Positions 29,117 to 38,832 of a stretch of DNA of 64,000 nt are shown piece by piece. The DNA comes from Tundrisphaera sp051175315 (GTDB taxonomy: Bacteria; Planctomycetota; Planctomycetia; Isosphaerales; Isosphaeraceae). Numbering within the stretch: the first letter of the stretch is position 1; every line of letters starts with the position of its first letter. Location of the stretch: assembly GCF_051175315.1 (NCBI RefSeq), contig NZ_CP195100.1, positions 6,200,001-6,264,000 on the forward strand, in the 5' to 3' direction. Both the position numbers and the translations under genes were made by a program. The notes under the pieces were generated by a model. The model was not told the DNA's origin and did not search any database. It saw only the letters and a list, made by a program, of their open reading frames with translations.

Positions 29117-29130
29117 GGGAACCTGTCGGA

Positions 29131-32100
29131 TCAGTGGTTGAACAGGAACGCCGGGCTGTTGATCAGGGCCCACGCCACGTCCTGCGCGGCGGTGAGCCGC
29201 CGGGCGGCGGCCTGGGCGATGCTCTGCTCCACGTCCTGGCGGAGCTGGGCGAGCGCGGGCTCGACCGGCAGCGGCCTGTCGGCGGCCTCGACATTCGCCT
29301 TGAGGGTGGCGAGCATCGGGTCGGGCGGCAACGGCTTGCGGGCCGCGTCCAGCTGGTTCTGCCGCTTGCGGGCCTCGGGGGACAGGCCGCGATGGTAGGC
29401 CATCAGCACCTCCACCTGGGCCGGGGTCCGGGTCTCCGGCGAGATGGCGAGCACGGCCCGCAGCTCCTCGGGGACGCCCAGGGCGACCTCGCGATCGCCG
29501 CGCGTGACCGAGATCCGGAATCGGCCGGGCATGTAGGACATGCCCTGGTACTGGTGGGTGAGCGTGATCTTGAGCGCCGTGCCGCCGGCGGCGCCGGCCG
29601 GCTCCTTCGCCGCGAAGACGGCCCAGTGGGGGATGCCGTAGGCCGGGCTGATCGCCCAGCCCCGGGCCGGGTCGTTGCCCGGCTCGATCGCCCCGGCGAT
29701 CGAGAAGTTGCCCTGGCTGAAGTCGGCCAGGGGCCTTTCCAGGGCGACCGGCTTGAACGCCTTGGGGTCGGAAAGGGGGGCGGCGGCGACGTCGATCCGG
29801 TTCAGCACGAAGTTGCCGTCCGGGGCCCGGCCCGGGCCCTGGGCGGGCAGGCTGGGGTCGGGCAGCATCTCCAGCCGGATGCCGACGATGTCGCCCAGGT
29901 CCGTGTCGGCCTCGAAGACGATCCCGCCCGGCGCGTCGGGCCCGGAGCCCAGCACCGAGCCGTCGGGCAGGATGGCGAACTTGGCCCCGGCGGTGCTGGT
30001 GACCGCCTTGGGCGTCAGGATCCGCCAGCGGTTGACCGGCGACTGCTTCTTCTCCCACTCGGCCACCTGCTGGGCCAGGGTCTTCTCGTACGCTTTCACG
30101 GCCTCCTCGCGCTTGGCGACCTTCTCCAGACGCTCCGCCTCGCGGGCGGCGGTCTTCGCCGGGAGGTCCTTCTCGTAGGCGGCCAGGGCGTCGCGGGCGG
30201 CGGCGCGGGCGGCCTCGCGCTCGCGTTCCAGGGCGGGCCTTTTCATGGCATAGGCGGCCTCGGCGTGGCCGAGCTTGGCGGCGAGTTTGGCGTGGTCCTC
30301 GTCGATCCCGCCCAGGTCCTCCAGGCAGGCGGCGACCTCGGCCGGGGTGGCGGGGCGATTCAGGATGCGGAGGAACAGCTCGGAGATGAGCGGCTTGTCC
30401 TCGGGCATCGCCTTGACCATCCGGGTCAGGTCATTGTCCGGGTCGGACAGGGCATCCCCGAGGGTCGGGCCGCTGACCAGGGCCATCACCGGCCCGAGCT
30501 GGAGGCCGCTGGTCCGCTCGCACTCGCAGGCGCTCTCGCGGGGCGGGCGGCCGAAGGTGTTGAGGAACCCGCTGGGCAGTTCGACCCCCGAGTCCGGCAA
30601 GGCCGCGGCGCGGGTGCCGGCCGGCACGCCCGGGAACTTCGACGACGACCCCGTCACCCGGTACACCGCGTCCAGCAGGACCTCGGCGGGCAGGCGGCGG
30701 GCGATCGCGTGCGAATAGTTCGTCCTGTCGTCGGCGTTCCACTTGTTGGTCTCGACCGACAGCCCGTAGGTCCGGGACTTGGCGATCAGCTTGATCACGT
30801 GGCGGACGTCGAAGTTGCTCTTGAGGAACTCGGCGGTCAGGTAGTCGAGCAGCTCGGGATTCGTGGCCGGGTTGCCGGCGCGGATGTCGTCGATCGGCTC
30901 GATCACCCCGACGCCGAACAGGTAGCCCCAGAGCCGGTTGACGTAGCTCCGGGCGAAGTACGGGTTCTCGGGCGAGGTGATCCAGGCCGCCAGCTCCTGC
31001 CGACGCGACGCCTTCTCGGGCGCGGGGTGCGGGCTGGGGAACGGGAACTTCGGCGGGGCGACCTTCTTGGTCCGGTCGTGGATCATCTCGCCGTCGCCCT
31101 TGTCGTAGACCTCTTCGAAGAGGGGCTTGGCCCCCTCCACGGCCGATCCGCCGATCGTCTTGCCCATCGAGCCGGGGTCGGCCTTGAGCCCGACCTGAGC
31201 GAAGTAGGCGGCGGTCTCGTAGTACTGGTCCTGGGTCCAGCGCTCGAACGGGTGGTCGTGGCACTTGTTGCAGTTGAACCGGATCGCCAGGAACAGCTGG
31301 GTCGTGTTCTCCATGGTCGCGTCGGCGTCGCGGAGGACCTTGAAGTACGACGCCGCCGGGTTCTTCTGGTTCGACCCCTCGGCGGTCAGGATCGACCGGG
31401 CGAACTGGTCGTACGGGACGTTCCGGTCGACCTGATCCCGGATCCAGCCCCGGAACGCCGTGGCCCCTTCCACCCCCAGGAACTTGCGGTTCACCTGGAG
31501 GAGGTCGGCCCACTTGTTGGTCCAGAAGTCGACGTAGGCGGGCGACCCGACCAGGCGATCGACGAGTTCATCCCGCTTCACCTGCGACGGCCGGGCGTCG
31601 GCGAGGAAGGCGTTCACCTCGGCGGAGGTCGGGGGGAGGCCGGTCAGGTCCAGCGACGCCCGGCGGAGGAACTCGGCGTCGGTGCAGGGCTGGGACGGGA
31701 GGATCTTGAGCTTCCGCCACTTGGCGGCGGTCAGCTCGTCGATCTTCGTGGTGCCCGGCTGGTCCTCCCAGGCGAAGCCGGTGCGGTCGCCCATCACGGT
31801 CAGGGTGGAGGCGGCATAGGCCCCCTCGTAGCGGACCAGGATCGGGGCCTCGCCCCGGCGGAGGGCGGTCATCACGGCGTCGCGGTCGGCGGTGGCGACC
31901 TCGGTGTTGCCGCTCTCCAGGAACGCCTCGCGGGTCACGTCGCGGACCTCGCCATCGCCGTAGGTCGCCAGGACCCGCAATTGCTGCCGGGCGCCGATGG
32001 CCTGGACGGTGGGGTTGGCCGGGTGGACCGCGATCGACTTGACCCGGGGCACGCCGAGGTCCAGCTTCGCCCCGTCGTTGATCCAGGCCCGCAGGGCCTC

Positions 32101-34263
32101 GTAGTACGGCTCGCCGGGGGTCATCAGCGCCCCGCCGACGTGCGGCACGGCGCCGGTCGGCTTGAGCAGCATCAGGCTGGAGTCGGGGGCGGCCGTGTTG
32201 ACCCGGCGCGAGGCGTGGTCGTCGGTGAGCGCCCGGATGTCGAAGATCGGGTCATAGCCCCGCAGCGACATCTTGAACCCGTTCTTCCCCTGGGCCGAGC
32301 CGTGGCACGTCCCCGCGTTGCACCCCAGCCGCGACAGGACCGGGATCACGTCGTGGAGGTAGTCCACCTTGCGGGCCACGCCGAAGCCGGACACCCGGAC
32401 CGGCACCTCGACCGTCTTGCCGCCGTAGGCCAGGGCCAGCGTCCCCGACCCGTCGGCCCGGGGGCGGACCAGTCCGCCCCGGGTCAGGGCGACCAGGGAT
32501 TCGGGCGCGGTCCGGGTTGCCAGGCGGGTGGCGTCGAACTCGGTGCCGTCGGCGGTGCGGGCGGTGATGACGAGCTGGGCGTAGGCATACGGGTCGCGGA
32601 GGTCGATCGCGGTCGGCTGGACGTCCAGGCTCGCCACCGGGGCATCGCCGGGCGACGGCTCGGGCTCGGCCGAGGTCGCGGCGGTGGGAGTCGGGGGCGG
32701 GGTCGCGGCGACGGTCGGGGCGGGGCGTTCGGCGGGCGTGCCGCCGGCCGGGGCCGGGGCGAACTCGCGGGCCACGGCGCCGGTCTCGGGGTCGATCAGG
32801 CGGACCAGGCCGTCGCCGCACGCGGCGGCCACGAGCTTCCCATCGGGCCGGAACGCCACGCCGTAGACGCCGGCCTTGACCGTGGCCTTGCCCAGCGCCT
32901 TGACGTCCCTGGTCAGGTAGGCGTCGAGCGCGGCCTTCTCCTCGGCGGTGCGGCCGGTGATCACCTTGGCCATGATCGCCTTGATCGGGTCGGGCAAGGT
33001 GCCGTCGAAGTTGTAGGCGTAGACGCCGACCTCGCCGGCCCCGTCCAGGGAGCTGCCGGCGGCGATCTTCGTCCCGTCGGCGCTGACCGCCACGCCGAAG
33101 ATCCGCCCGGCCAGGGGGGGGAGGCGGCGGATCAGGTTGCTGTCGTCGCCGATCACGCGGACGGTCTGGCGGAACACCCGGTAGACCTTGGGCTCGCCGT
33201 CCGACCCGCCGATGACGATCTCATCCCGTTCGGGATGGCGGACGACCGCCGCCAGGCCCCCCTTGAGGGCTCCCGGGGTGATCGACGTGAGGTTGTCCAC
33301 GAATCGCTGGGTGGCGACCTCGGTGAGCTTGGCCGTCATGTCGCGGCCGACCGAGATCAGGTTCGCCCCGTCCTTGGTGAAGGCCGTGTCCAGGGCCCAG
33401 TCGTTGTGCGAGCCCATGAACAGGACCTGGTTGCCGGTCTTAGCGTCGATGGCCCGGACCGAGTTGTCGCCGCAGCCGAAGGCGATGGTCTTGCCGTCCG
33501 GCGACCAGGTGGCGCCATAGACCGTGTCATGGGTGACGGGCAGCGACAGGTCGAGTTCCCGGGTCGCCACGTCCCAGACCTGGATCTCGCCGATCCGTCC
33601 GGGCTGGCCGCCGGCCACGGCGAGCTTCTTGCCGTCGGGCGAGAATCGGACCGAGGCGATCCGCTCGGACAGGCCGATCAACCGATCGATCAGCGTCGAG
33701 CCGTCGCCGTCGAAGAGGAGGACCTCGTGGAACCCGCCCACGGCCAGCCTCGACCCGTCCGGGGCGTAGGCGATGGCGGCCAGAGCCGGGGGCCGGGCAT
33801 AGATCGGGGGATGGGCCCGGTCGTAGACCGCCTCGGTTGAGGCGGGGGAGTCGTCCTTCGCCCCCTCGGCGACCCAGCGGCGGATCAGGTCGATGTCGGC
33901 CTGGGCCAGCGGGGGCTTGCCCGACGGCATCAGCGCCTTGCCGTCGGCGTCGATGGCGATCTGGTCGATCAGGTGGCTCTCATCCGGCTTGCCGGGGACC
34001 ACCCCCGGGATGCCCGACTCGCCGGCCGCCATCAGGCCGGCGTGGGTCGTCATCCGGTACTCCCCCTCCTCCTTGGCCGGCTGGTGGCACCCCTGGCACT
34101 GGGCCCGGAAGATCGGCTGGATCTGGCGGGCGAAGCTCACCGGCCCATCCCCCCCCTTCCCCGGCGCCTTGGCGTCTTCGGCCCGGAGGGGGCCCGCGAC
34201 CATCGTCACCGCCAGGGCCACGGACGGCCAGAAACCTCGGGACCAGGACGGGGACGGCACCAT
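29131..34263 (-). CDS. giant PSC1-WD40-DUF1549-DUF1553 planctomycete cytochrome-type protein
   Basis: This 1,710-residue exported protein starts with a signal peptide (FWPSVALAVTMVAGPLRA). The PSC1 heme motif CQGCH is at residues 56-60 (IQPIFRAQCQGCHQP). A WD40-like propeller with repeated DGxxLAVxG / SPDGKxxA units spans about residues 150-530. A Pro/Ala-rich linker leads to a Big-2-like beta domain (DLRDPYAYAQLVITARTADG), and a segment CNAGTCHGSAQGKNGFKMSL follows. The DUF1549 domain comes next (ASLDLTGLPPTSAEVNAFL, RFNCNKCHDHPFERWTQDQY), then DUF1553 (SRRQELAAWITSPENPYFAR, YVNRLWGYLFGVGVIEPIDD). A coiled-coil rich in Ala/Glu/Lys precedes the C-terminal FLFNH motif. The ATG at 34263 has AGGAG before it; the frame further upstream lacks a signal. 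The partner is DUF1501 just downstream. Confidence 0.93.
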   Translation of the reverse strand: MVPSPSWSRGFWPSVALAVTMVAGPLRAEDAKAPGKGGDGPVSFARQIQPIFRAQCQGCHQPAKEEGEYRMTTHAGLMAAGESGIPGVVPGKPDESHLIDQIAIDADGKALMPSGKPPLAQADIDLIRRWVAEGAKDDSPASTEAVYDRAHPPIYARPPALAAIAYAPDGSRLAVGGFHEVLLFDGDGSTLIDRLIGLSERIASVRFSPDGKKLAVAGGQPGRIGEIQVWDVATRELDLSLPVTHDTVYGATWSPDGKTIAFGCGDNSVRAIDAKTGNQVLFMGSHNDWALDTAFTKDGANLISVGRDMTAKLTEVATQRFVDNLTSITPGALKGGLAAVVRHPERDEIVIGGSDGEPKVYRVFRQTVRVIGDDSNLIRRLPPLAGRIFGVAVSADGTKIAAGSSLDGAGEVGVYAYNFDGTLPDPIKAIMAKVITGRTAEEKAALDAYLTRDVKALGKATVKAGVYGVAFRPDGKLVAAACGDGLVRLIDPETGAVAREFAPAPAGGTPAERPAPTVAATPPPTPTAATSAEPEPSPGDAPVASLDVQPTAIDLRDPYAYAQLVITARTADGTEFDATRLATRTAPESLVALTRGGLVRPRADGSGTLALAYGGKTVEVPVRVSGFGVARKVDYLHDVIPVLSRLGCNAGTCHGSAQGKNGFKMSLRGYDPIFDIRALTDDHASRRVNTAAPDSSLMLLKPTGAVPHVGGALMTPGEPYYEALRAWINDGAKLDLGVPRVKSIAVHPANPTVQAIGARQQLRVLATYGDGEVRDVTREAFLESGNTEVATADRDAVMTALRRGEAPILVRYEGAYAASTLTVMGDRTGFAWEDQPGTTKIDELTAAKWRKLKILPSQPCTDAEFLRRASLDLTGLPPTSAEVNAFLADARPSQVKRDELVDRLVGSPAYVDFWTNKWADLLQVNRKFLGVEGATAFRGWIRDQVDRNVPYDQFARSILTAEGSNQKNPAASYFKVLRDADATMENTTQLFLAIRFNCNKCHDHPFERWTQDQYYETAAYFAQVGLKADPGSMGKTIGGSAVEGAKPLFEEVYDKGDGEMIHDRTKKVAPPKFPFPSPHPAPEKASRRQELAAWITSPENPYFARSYVNRLWGYLFGVGVIEPIDDIRAGNPATNPELLDYLTAEFLKSNFDVRHVIKLIAKSRTYGLSVETNKWNADDRTNYSHAIARRLPAEVLLDAVYRVTGSSSKFPGVPAGTRAAALPDSGVELPSGFLNTFGRPPRESACECERTSGLQLGPVMALVSGPTLGDALSDPDNDLTRMVKAMPEDKPLISELFLRILNRPATPAEVAACLEDLGGIDEDHAKLAAKLGHAEAAYAMKRPALEREREAARAAARDALAAYEKDLPAKTAAREAERLEKVAKREEAVKAYEKTLAQQVAEWEKKQSPVNRWRILTPKAVTSTAGAKFAILPDGSVLGSGPDAPGGIVFEADTDLGDIVGIRLEMLPDPSLPAQGPGRAPDGNFVLNRIDVAAAPLSDPKAFKPVALERPLADFSQGNFSIAGAIEPGNDPARGWAISPAYGIPHWAVFAAKEPAGAAGGTALKITLTHQYQGMSYMPGRFRISVTRGDREVALGVPEELRAVLAISPETRTPAQVEVLMAYHRGLSPEARKRQNQLDAARKPLPPDPMLATLKANVEAADRPLPVEPALAQLRQDVEQSIAQAAARRLTAAQDVAWALINSPAFLFNH

Positions 34264-34670
34264 GGCGATCTCCTGGAAGTCATATTCGGAGCCCGAGGCG
34301 GCGGGCCCTCGGGCGTGTTCGCGTTTCGGTCGGTCGGGGGCGGGCGGGGGCGGTCGCCTCGCCGGTCGCGCCCTCCCGCCCCGAGCATCGCATCGGGAGG
34401 GGACGACGATCGGCAGACGGCACCACGGATCCAGCGGAGGGAGATTCATCGTGCATGTTAAACATGACACCGGGAGGGCTTCAAGCAAATTCTCGGATCT
34501 TGCGGATCCCGATATTGCCGGTCGGGAAGGCCGGGCCCCGGGAGGGGGACCGCCGGCCCCTGGTTGTCCGGCGGCGGGCCGCCTCCTATGATTTGCCGCG
34601 ATGACCGCCGCCAGCGGCACGCGCAAGCCATCCCGGGACCGACGCTTCTGATCAGGTGGAGAGATTCGAA
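34264..34670. other. divergent intergenic region
   Basis: This 407-bp gap separates the divergent giant cytochrome-type and alcohol dehydrogenase genes. It contains a lower-GC patch with a perfect 13-bp palindrome CATGTTAAACATG at 34454-34466, a possible operator. No gene or clear promoter consensus is visible. Confidence 0.4.
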
Positions 34671-35681
34671 ATGTCGACGATCGACGCATGGGTTGTCCCG
34701 GCGAAGGGGCAGGAACTGGTCCGCCAGCAGATCGACCTCGGGCCGCTCGGCGACGAGGAGGTCGAGGTCCAGGTCGAGAACTGCGGCCTGTGCCATTCCG
34801 ACCTCTCGGTGAAAAACGACGACTGGGGGATGTCGCAGTACCCGGCCGTGCTGGGCCACGAGGCGATCGGCACGATCGTGGCCGTAGGGCCGTCCGCCAA
34901 GGGGCTGAAGGTCGGCCAGCGGGTCGGGGTGGGCTGGACGGCGGGGAGTTGCATGCACTGCCGGCCCTGCCTGTCGGGCGACCAGCACCTGTGCGCCGAG
35001 TCGGCCGCGACGATCATCGGCCACCGGGGCGGGTTCGCCAGCCGGGTCCGGTCCCACTGGGCCTGGGCGATCCCGCTCCCGGAGGGGCTCCCGGCGGCCG
35101 ATGCCGGGCCCCTGCTCTGCGGCGGGATCACCGTGTTCAACCCCCTGGCGATGCACGCGAAGCCGACCGACCGCGTCGGGATCGTCGGCATCGGCGGGCT
35201 GGGCCACATGGGGGTGAAGTTCGCCGCCGCCTACGGGTGCGAGGTCACCGCGTTCACCTCCAGCGAGAGCAAGTTCGACGAGGCCCGGAGCTTCGGCGCC
35301 CATCACGTCGTCGCGACCCGCGATTCGTCGGCGATCAAGGCCCGGCCCGGCTCGCTGGACATGCTGCTGGTCACCGTCAACGTCCAGCTCGACTGGGACG
35401 CCCTTCTCTCGACCCTCGGCCCCAACGGACGGCTGCACATCGTCGGCATCCCGACCGAGCCGATCCCGATCCCCGCCTTCGCCCTGATCGGCCAGCAGCG
35501 GAGCGTGTCGGGCTCGCCCACCGGCTCCCCGGTGGACATCGCGACGATGCTCGACTTCGCCGCCCGCCACAACGTCGCCCCGACCACCGAGCACTACCCG
35601 ATGAGCCAGATCAACCAGGCGTTTGACCGGCTCCACTCCGGCAAGGCCCGCTACCGCATCGTCCTCGACGCCGATTTCTGA
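34671..35681 (+). CDS. zinc-dependent alcohol dehydrogenase, CAD/YahK-like
   Basis: This 336-residue medium-chain dehydrogenase interconverts alcohols and aldehydes with NAD(P)H. Catalytic zinc ligands are in NCGLCHSDLS near residues 38-47 and GHEAIG near 63-68. The structural zinc site CMHCRPCLSGDQHLC (C-x2-C-x2-C-x7-C) is near 95-109. The Rossmann motif GIVGIGGLGHMGVKFAAAYG follows near 168-187. The ATG at 34671 was chosen with GGAGAG upstream; a GTG at 34656 would add five residues. The pattern is closest to cinnamyl-alcohol/YahK type aldehyde reductases. It stands alone between divergent and convergent genes. Confidence 0.94.
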   Translation: MSTIDAWVVPAKGQELVRQQIDLGPLGDEEVEVQVENCGLCHSDLSVKNDDWGMSQYPAVLGHEAIGTIVAVGPSAKGLKVGQRVGVGWTAGSCMHCRPCLSGDQHLCAESAATIIGHRGGFASRVRSHWAWAIPLPEGLPAADAGPLLCGGITVFNPLAMHAKPTDRVGIVGIGGLGHMGVKFAAAYGCEVTAFTSSESKFDEARSFGAHHVVATRDSSAIKARPGSLDMLLVTVNVQLDWDALLSTLGPNGRLHIVGIPTEPIPIPAFALIGQQRSVSGSPTGSPVDIATMLDFAARHNVAPTTEHYPMSQINQAFDRLHSGKARYRIVLDADF

Positions 35682-35845
35682 GCCGGGGGCTTGCCCCGAC
35701 CGCGACGATCTACGTCGGTGCCCACCTCGAACCGGCCACCGCCGCCTGATCGTCGCAAGCTTCATGGGTGGCAGTCGAGGCCATCCTGGTTCCTCGGCGT
35801 CTTGCTGCCCGACCTGCACGCCCCAAGCTGATCGAAGGCGATCCC

Positions 35846-37468
35846 TCAATGGGTCGCACCGGCTTCGCGGAGCAGGTCGGCCACCGCGCCGTGACCGGCC
35901 CGGATCGCCCACGCCAACGGTGAGAGCCCATCTCTGCCTGCGGTGTGGAGATCCATGCCACGATCGATCAAAAGTCGAGCGGCCTCGACCTGTCCATACT
36001 TTGCAGCATGGGATAGCAGCGTCCTCTCCTCGTCCCTCCGGTGGTCTTGCGCCCCTCGACCGAGCAAGAGTCGGACCATGGGAAGTTTGCCGTGCTCGAT
36101 GGCGAGCATCGTCAGGCGGGCTCGTCCGCCCGTGAGTCGATCAACATCGCCTTCACCTTCATCGATCCTGGCATCGAGCAAGGTCGCGAGCCGATCACAA
36201 TCGTCCAGCATCAGGGCATCGACGACGCCACGTTCCGCCCCCATCGCGATGAGGAACATGCACAACTCCCTGTGGCCGCCGATCGCGGCCTCGGACAATG
36301 CCGTCCTCCCGCACCACGCGTCGGCATCGAGATCGGCTCCCCGTTCCAGCAGTCGACGAACCACAGGAGTGTGCCCGTTACTGGCTGCCTCGATCAGGGG
36401 TCGACTCCCCAGGTCGTCCATCCCCTCGATATCGGCCCCATGATCCAGGAGCAGGTCCACCATCCCGAGTTGGCCATGCCGGGCCGCGATCATCAGGATC
36501 GGACCGTAGTAAGAACCCTCGGCAAAGTTGGGATTGGCTCCCTCTTCGAGACGTTGACGGGCCAGCGGGATGTCATCAATCAGGACCGCATCGTAGAGCC
36601 GATAGCGAGCACCGGCGCCAAGCAGTATCCGCAGGGGAACCGGATCCGGGGTACACTCGGAATCGGCCCAGGGATGGGCTCTTAGAATGGCTGCCGACAG
36701 CGCGGTGAGAGCCCCTGAAATGACTGGGTCCAGACTCGCCCCGCGATCGATCAGCAAACGGATCAGGTCATGATGCCCGAAACAAATCGCCGAAAAGAGA
36801 GCGGTCGCGGGCTCTGGGAAATCGATGTCGAAGCCGGAGTCGAGCAACTCGACGATCTTATCCATGTCTCCGGATTTTGCCGCCGCTGCCCACTCCAGGG
36901 GCATGATCATTTCGGGGTCGACCAAATCGTCCACGAAGGCTGCCGGCCAGGAAGGGCACTTCAACTCGAGACTCGGGTCGTTGGGGTCCGCGCCGCGTTC
37001 GAGGAGGATCCGAATCAACGCATGGTCCTGTTCCGACGCGGCATACTTCAGGGCTGTGAACCCGACGGGATCGCGAGCGTTGACATCGGCGCCCAGGTCG
37101 AGCATCGCGGCGATCGTTTCGACGTCACGAGACCTGGCCGCCGAGAACCATCTCATGCGGTTGATCGTGCCGGGATCATCGAGGTCATCGATGAACTCGT
37201 CCGGCCACGATGGTTCCATGATGAACAGGCATGTGTCTTCGGGGTCCGCGCCGCGAGCGAGGAGCAGGCGGACCATCGCATGATCCTTGTTCGCAACAGC
37301 GCATCTCAATGCTGTTCCCAACATGGGATCGCGAGAGTCTACATCAATCCCGGTGTCGAGCAATTCGGCCACCCGTGCCACATCGCCCGACCTGACCGTG
37401 TCGAACCATTCCACCAACCTGAACGTCTCGGGGTCGTTCAACCATGAATCGGGCCATGGGGAATCCAT
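35846..37468 (-). CDS. ankyrin repeat protein, long copy
   Basis: This 540-residue protein is made almost entirely of ankyrin repeats, with no signal peptide or membrane helix. Clear units include ALRCAVANKDHAMVRLLLAR, ALKYAASEQDHALIRILLER, GPILMIAARHGQLGMVDLLL, PLIEAASNGHTPVVRRLLER and LLSHAAKYGQVEAARLLIDR, ending PLAWAIRAGHGAVADLLREA. It should act by protein-protein binding. The frame opens at a TTG at 37471 followed by ATG at 37468; the ATG is preferred. The gene has lower GC and more A/T-ended codons than its neighbours. It is a paralogue of the gene at 37616-38731 with about 170 more N-terminal residues, that is extra repeat units. Confidence 0.9.
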   Translation of the reverse strand: MDSPWPDSWLNDPETFRLVEWFDTVRSGDVARVAELLDTGIDVDSRDPMLGTALRCAVANKDHAMVRLLLARGADPEDTCLFIMEPSWPDEFIDDLDDPGTINRMRWFSAARSRDVETIAAMLDLGADVNARDPVGFTALKYAASEQDHALIRILLERGADPNDPSLELKCPSWPAAFVDDLVDPEMIMPLEWAAAAKSGDMDKIVELLDSGFDIDFPEPATALFSAICFGHHDLIRLLIDRGASLDPVISGALTALSAAILRAHPWADSECTPDPVPLRILLGAGARYRLYDAVLIDDIPLARQRLEEGANPNFAEGSYYGPILMIAARHGQLGMVDLLLDHGADIEGMDDLGSRPLIEAASNGHTPVVRRLLERGADLDADAWCGRTALSEAAIGGHRELCMFLIAMGAERGVVDALMLDDCDRLATLLDARIDEGEGDVDRLTGGRARLTMLAIEHGKLPMVRLLLGRGAQDHRRDEERTLLSHAAKYGQVEAARLLIDRGMDLHTAGRDGLSPLAWAIRAGHGAVADLLREAGATH

Positions 37469-37615
37469 CAATGTTCACCATCAATTTAACGATCAGGTTC
37501 GACGGTCCGGCGTAATGAGTCCGGACGAGGCCCAGCCGACGGGGGGCGGTCGGGCCGGGAGGGGATTTCGATCATTGGGACAGGTGCACCCGGGTGCGGC
37601 CCATGCGGTAAGTCC

Positions 37616-38731
37616 TCAATGGGTCGCACCGGCTTCGCGGAGCAGGTCGGCCACCGCGTGATGCCTGGCATGGGTTGCCCAGGCCAGCGGGGTGAGCCCG
37701 TCCGAGCCGGCGGCATGCACATCCGCCCCTTGTTTGATCAGGAGCAGTGCTATCCCCACCTGTCCGTGTCTTGCGGCATGGGCCAGCAAGGGTTTCTCCG
37801 CAAAATCGGGCTGGTTCTTCGCTCCTCGTTCCATCAGCAGGGAAAAGATGGGCAGATTCCCCTCCGCGATGGCGAGCATCGTCAAACTGTACCGATCGTC
37901 CTGGGTCGATCCGGCGATGCGTCCCTTGTCGTCCATCTGGGCATCCAGGAACGACAGGAATAGAGCACGGTCGTCCATCACTAGCGCATCGCAGATCCCG
38001 CGTTTCGCCCCCATCCCGATCAGGTAGGCGGCTACCTCCCGGTGGCGGCCACGCGCGGCCCAGGATAGCGCCGAACATCCGTGCCAGTCGACGGCATCAA
38101 GATCGGCCCCTCCCGAGAGTAAGCGACGGACCACTTCGATGTGTCCACGGCCTGCGGCGTCGGTCAGCGGCCGATTCCCCAGGTCATCCATCCCCTCGGT
38201 GTCGGCCCCGTGGTCCAGGAGCAAATCCACCATCTCACGGTGGCCATGCCGTGCAGCGATCAGCAGGACCGGCCCGTCATAAGAGCCTTCTGCGAAGTTC
38301 GGATCGGCCCCTGCTTCGAGTCTTTGTCGGGCCAAAGGAACGTCGTCGATCAGTACGGCATCGTAGAGGCGATAACGGACCCCGGCCTCATGGAGGATCT
38401 GCAATGGGACCGGATCAGGAGGCAAGCCCGATCCGGACCAGGGACGAGCACGCTGGATCGCGGCGGTCAACGCCGTATAACACTTGGTGTTGGCCGGTTC
38501 GAGGCTCGCGCCACGTTCGATGAGCAAGCGCATCAGATCGTGGTGGCCAAATTGCGTCGCATGCAACAACGCCGTGATATTGATCGGGTCGCCTGCGTTG
38601 ATGTCGACGCCGGAGTCGATCAGATCGACGATCTTTTCCATGTCGCCCGATTTGGCCGCCGCAAACCACCGATCCAATCTGGACCTCTCGGGGTCATTCA
38701 ACCATCCGTCGGGCCACCACCAGTCCACCAT
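37616..38731 (-). CDS. ankyrin repeat protein, short copy
   Basis: This 371-residue ankyrin protein is closely related to its downstream neighbour. Shared blocks include AGVRYRLYDAVLIDDVPLAR, GADPNFAEGSYDGPVLLIAA, DLLLDHGADTEGMDDLGNRP and the C-terminal AVADLLREAGATH. The last 40 or so bases of both genes are identical at the DNA level. It begins MVDWWWPDGWLNDPERSRLD, matching the NDPE-type start of the longer copy. A cytoplasmic scaffold or binding role is inferred. It shares the same lower-GC island, which suggests acquisition and local duplication. Confidence 0.9.
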   Translation of the reverse strand: MVDWWWPDGWLNDPERSRLDRWFAAAKSGDMEKIVDLIDSGVDINAGDPINITALLHATQFGHHDLMRLLIERGASLEPANTKCYTALTAAIQRARPWSGSGLPPDPVPLQILHEAGVRYRLYDAVLIDDVPLARQRLEAGADPNFAEGSYDGPVLLIAARHGHREMVDLLLDHGADTEGMDDLGNRPLTDAAGRGHIEVVRRLLSGGADLDAVDWHGCSALSWAARGRHREVAAYLIGMGAKRGICDALVMDDRALFLSFLDAQMDDKGRIAGSTQDDRYSLTMLAIAEGNLPIFSLLMERGAKNQPDFAEKPLLAHAARHGQVGIALLLIKQGADVHAAGSDGLTPLAWATHARHHAVADLLREAGATH

Positions 38732-38789
38732 GCTCGGCCTCAGTTAGACGAGGGATGACCACCTTTCCATCAAGACAGAACTCGATCGA

Positions 38790-38817
38790 GCCCGGCCGCC
38801 GGGCGGGGCGGCCGGGC
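38790..38817 (-). terminator. hairpin terminator of the GH2-MFS-CxxCH operon
   Basis: A perfect 11-bp stem (GCCCGGCCGCC at 38790-38800, complement at 38807-38817) with a 6-nt loop lies 15 bp past the stop of the CxxCH dehydrogenase, the last gene of the leftward operon. Confidence 0.65.
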
Positions 38818-38832
38818 GTTGAAGGGCGTCGT

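Noticed and set aside
29134..33840. 1,568-residue + strand frame
   Set aside because: It is an antisense shadow of the giant cytochrome-type gene, caused by high GC at third positions. Composition is Gly/Arg/Asp/Val only, with no motifs.
34264..34689. 142-residue N-terminal extension of the giant cytochrome-type protein
   Set aside because: It is Arg/Pro-rich and would bury the signal peptide; AGGAG before the ATG at 34263 marks the start.
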